Below, in pieces: positions 61,481 to 64,000 of a stretch of 64,000 bases of DNA (position 1 is the first letter of the stretch; each line of letters opens with the position of its first letter). Source of the stretch: Malurus cyaneus samueli (lineage: Eukaryota; Chordata; Aves; Passeriformes; Maluridae); NCBI GenBank assembly GCA_009741485.1, contig CM019219.1, positions 5,460,851 through 5,524,850 on the forward strand. Direction: 5' to 3'. Position numbers and translations under genes: made by a program. A model generated the notes under the pieces. That model searched no databases, was not told where the DNA came from, and saw nothing but the letters and a program-made list of their open reading frames with translations.

Positions 61481-64000
61481 ACCTGCCCAAAGCTCTAAAT
61501 GCATGTGTGATAGAAATGAAGGCTAATATGCAAAGGAAAGCTATAATACTATTGTAGACAACCAAACTGCTTTTAGCTCGCTGTAGTGAGCTCACTCTGG
61601 TGCACAAGCTTTGCTCATGTGATCACTCTGGTTTCATCAAGATGGATTATTGCTTAGAGAGAGGCTTTTTTTCCTCTTTCATTTTAGCACAAATCTGTTT
61701 TATCTTCCCTCAACCTGACTTTTGATTAGAACAGGTTCAGAGGTGCTGCAGACAATACTTGTATCACATAATCTGTGGATTTCCAATTCAGCTCACCCTG
61801 ATTAACCAACTTCGTTATGCACAAATCCCAAGCAGGCAATCCCAGGTATCCCTGTGCCATTCTTCCTTCCTCCCTCTGAACCTCCAGCTCACCAGGACTT
61901 GAGAAAACATTTTCTTGCTGAACACAAGGGAAAATGTTTCCATCCTTCCTTGTCCTTATACACTGGGATTACAAATATCCAGTTATTTTGTGCAAATGTC
62001 GCAGAAAATAGCATTAAATTCATCTATGCAACAAAGTATTGTTAGAAGTGCTCATTAGATAAAAGATTGGTTTGCACAGTTTCCTAACATGTTCCATTTC
62101 TTTCTTATTTGTTTCCCACCTAGCAATGAGATCTCAGTCCCCAGAGAATTTCTCCTCCTGATCCCAAGAGCAAAATTTATTCGCTCAGAGATTAAAACCC
62201 ATGCTGGATGATATAGGTAGCTAATCACATAACTCAGACACTGCCTATCAAATAATTTCACTGAAATCTCTCCACCAAAAGAGAAAAGCAGCACAAAAGC
62301 TCTTATGGATGAAATGGGATTTATTCTTTTTTTTTAAGTCTGCCAGGAGACAGTCAGAAAGCAGGAGAAAGGCAAATTTTGCTGAATAAGTTATTTATTG
62401 TAAACAATGTGATGTCACCTGATTTCTTCATCACTTGTACTGTTCAGCAGAGAGCATGAGCAGAGCTCTCAGTCCCTCTTACTGCTTTTATTGCCATTTA
62501 CACTTTTCCTTCAATGTTTTGTTTGGAACTATCAGCAACACTTCAATGCTGCAACAGTGAATAACATATTTCTGATTAACCCAACTGCAGCATTTGTGAT
62601 GAAACAGTGGCCGTGCACAGCGAAATTTGTGAGTGAGCAGTTTCTACAAGGACTTTTCTTACCTTTTACTCTTTTTCACAACCTCTTGGGAAACCTTCCT
62701 CCAAGCCACCTTAGGATCCAGTCCATTAAAGCTGTGCACATGGTGAACTTGAGACATGGGAGGGAAGGGATGGTGCTGCAGCACACAGGAGCGTGGATGC
62801 AGAATACACAGGATGTGTGTGGTGGGGATGGGATGGAAAAGGATGAAAAGAGCTCATGGGAATGCAATCTGAGTACTGGGAAAATACAAATTACTGCAAA
62901 GGCATACATTGGGCTTTAAATTAAGTGGAACAATTCCTCCTGGTGAAGTCTGAGGGTCTTCTTAAAAATAAAGTAGTAATTAGCATTGACTAGGGAACAC
63001 CTTTTGCAAATAAACCAAGAAATCATATACATTTGATAGTTAAAAGCAGTCACCCCAGATACAAGTTATTTGCTTAACTGTTTCTCATAATTAGGGATGA
63101 AAAATAAGCACTTCAAGGGCAACCCAACTTATCAGAGAAATCTAAAATAATTCAATGAATTGCACCTTATTCCTTGCTGAAGACTGTGATAATCACATAG
63201 GAGTCCAGATTCCATCCAGGAAAACAACTCAGAGGAAGATCTCTGTATTTCAAGCAGCTAAAGCTAGGTGAGAGGAACATCACCCACATTCCATCAAATT
63301 CAGAGGAAAAATAAGCAAGGGAGGAAATTATCAAAATTTCACATTAATAAAAGACATACCCTCATTTATGTCTCTGTAGTTTTGGGGATTTTTTTGTGAT
63401 AGAATGGCTATAATGCCCAGTAATTGACTGAAAGGTGAAAACTCTTGATACTATGAATTATCCCTTAACATAATTAAAATTATCATGTTAGCAAAGTTTC
63501 AGGATTTATTAAATGTTTCTTTAGCTAAGCCTTTAAGTTTAAGTAACATAAAAATATTAAAAGCCATCTATCCCAGAGGCATGTATCATCCTTTACTAGA
63601 TGCATAAGGGTCAGTGTCCTGTAAATATCTACTTTACACATTTTTGTCTAAGGAAGACACTGAGAAGTCTCATCAGGCTGATGGGTCAGCATGTCTGTGT
63701 TGAAGGGATAAAGGTTAAATGCTCTAACAAAATAAATATATTGTCATATCTACTTTATATTTAAAACTCAAGGCTAAGAAAAGTAATATAACTCAGAAAT
63801 CTAAGGCAATAAACCATCTCTGAATGTAGATATGCAAGATTTCTTCTTTTCCACTGGTTCCTGTACAAGTATTTATTTAATTTTCCCCAACAGGATTCCT
63901 TGCCAGAAAGGAAGATACATGGCTGACAGCTGCACAGGAGGAGAGGCTTTTGCAACTTTATTCTTGTACAAGTCATCTGGCTATGACAGGACTTTAAAAA
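61481..64000. other. unique non-coding DNA, nothing recognised
   Basis: AT-rich. A 142-codon plus-strand frame (62,491-62,919) with a minus-strand shadow has no recognisable domain. No repeat family was seen to the end of the window. Confidence 0.5.

Noticed and set aside
1..64000. CRISPR arrays, operons, prokaryotic promoters, phage or plasmid features
   Set aside because: No regularly spaced direct repeats and no dense coding. The CR1 fragments show the DNA is from a vertebrate, so these categories do not apply.
1..64000. Endogenous retrovirus or LTR pairs
   Set aside because: No paired long direct repeats, primer-binding site or polypurine tract arrangement, and no gag/pol-like frame was recognised.

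Overview
The window is eukaryotic, vertebrate non-coding DNA. It is AT-rich overall. The six frames hold only short open frames (mostly 60-110 codons, the longest 231), with no run of plausible exons, no operon-like gene packing and no rRNA or tRNA gene that I could find. The organism is most likely a bird. The recognisable interspersed repeats are mainly fragments of CR1, the chicken-repeat-1 LINE of sauropsids, and two of them end in the typical GAATCACAGAATCAT-like terminus. Repeat density is very low and there is no Alu, B1 or L1-like material. Two very old MIR-like tRNA-derived SINE remnants fit an amniote genome. A turtle or crocodile is not formally excluded, but the scarcity of repeats favours a bird.

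Layout. 1-4,888: unique AT-rich DNA. 4,889-5,690: two small CR1 pieces in opposite orientation, a GC-richer block, then a CpG-dense patch. 5,850-9,850: AT-rich DNA with many homeobox-like TAAT motifs, the best stretch for conserved regulatory sequence (7,800-8,070 and 8,850-9,850). 10,770-11,420: GC-richer DNA ending in a short degenerate telomere-like run. 13,144-14,240: a pure A32 tract, then a GC-richer block with a second CpG cluster. 18,181-18,342: a possible palindromic transposon remnant and a CCT microsatellite. 19,627-20,693: T-rich tract, CR1 copy, then the longest open frame. 23,095-26,160: CR1 tail, a third CpG cluster and several unique stretches that look constrained. 26,520-26,529: a run of ten Ns. 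26,830-27,262: the longest CR1 copy, which keeps a decayed piece of the C-terminal ORF2 coding region. 28,030-28,470: a constrained-looking block with a weak candidate terminal exon. 38,455-38,637: a CR1 copy with an internal deletion. 46,330-46,915 and 60,640-61,480: further candidate conserved non-coding blocks. The rest is ordinary unique intergenic or intronic sequence.

Nothing here can be assigned to a working protein-coding gene, so no pathway can be described. The most reasonable reading is part of a gene desert or a very long intron that may carry distal enhancers. That is inference from texture (low repeat content, isolated CpG retention, clustered TAAT/ATTA motifs) and would need a multi-species alignment to confirm. 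I did not find evidence of a new biological system.
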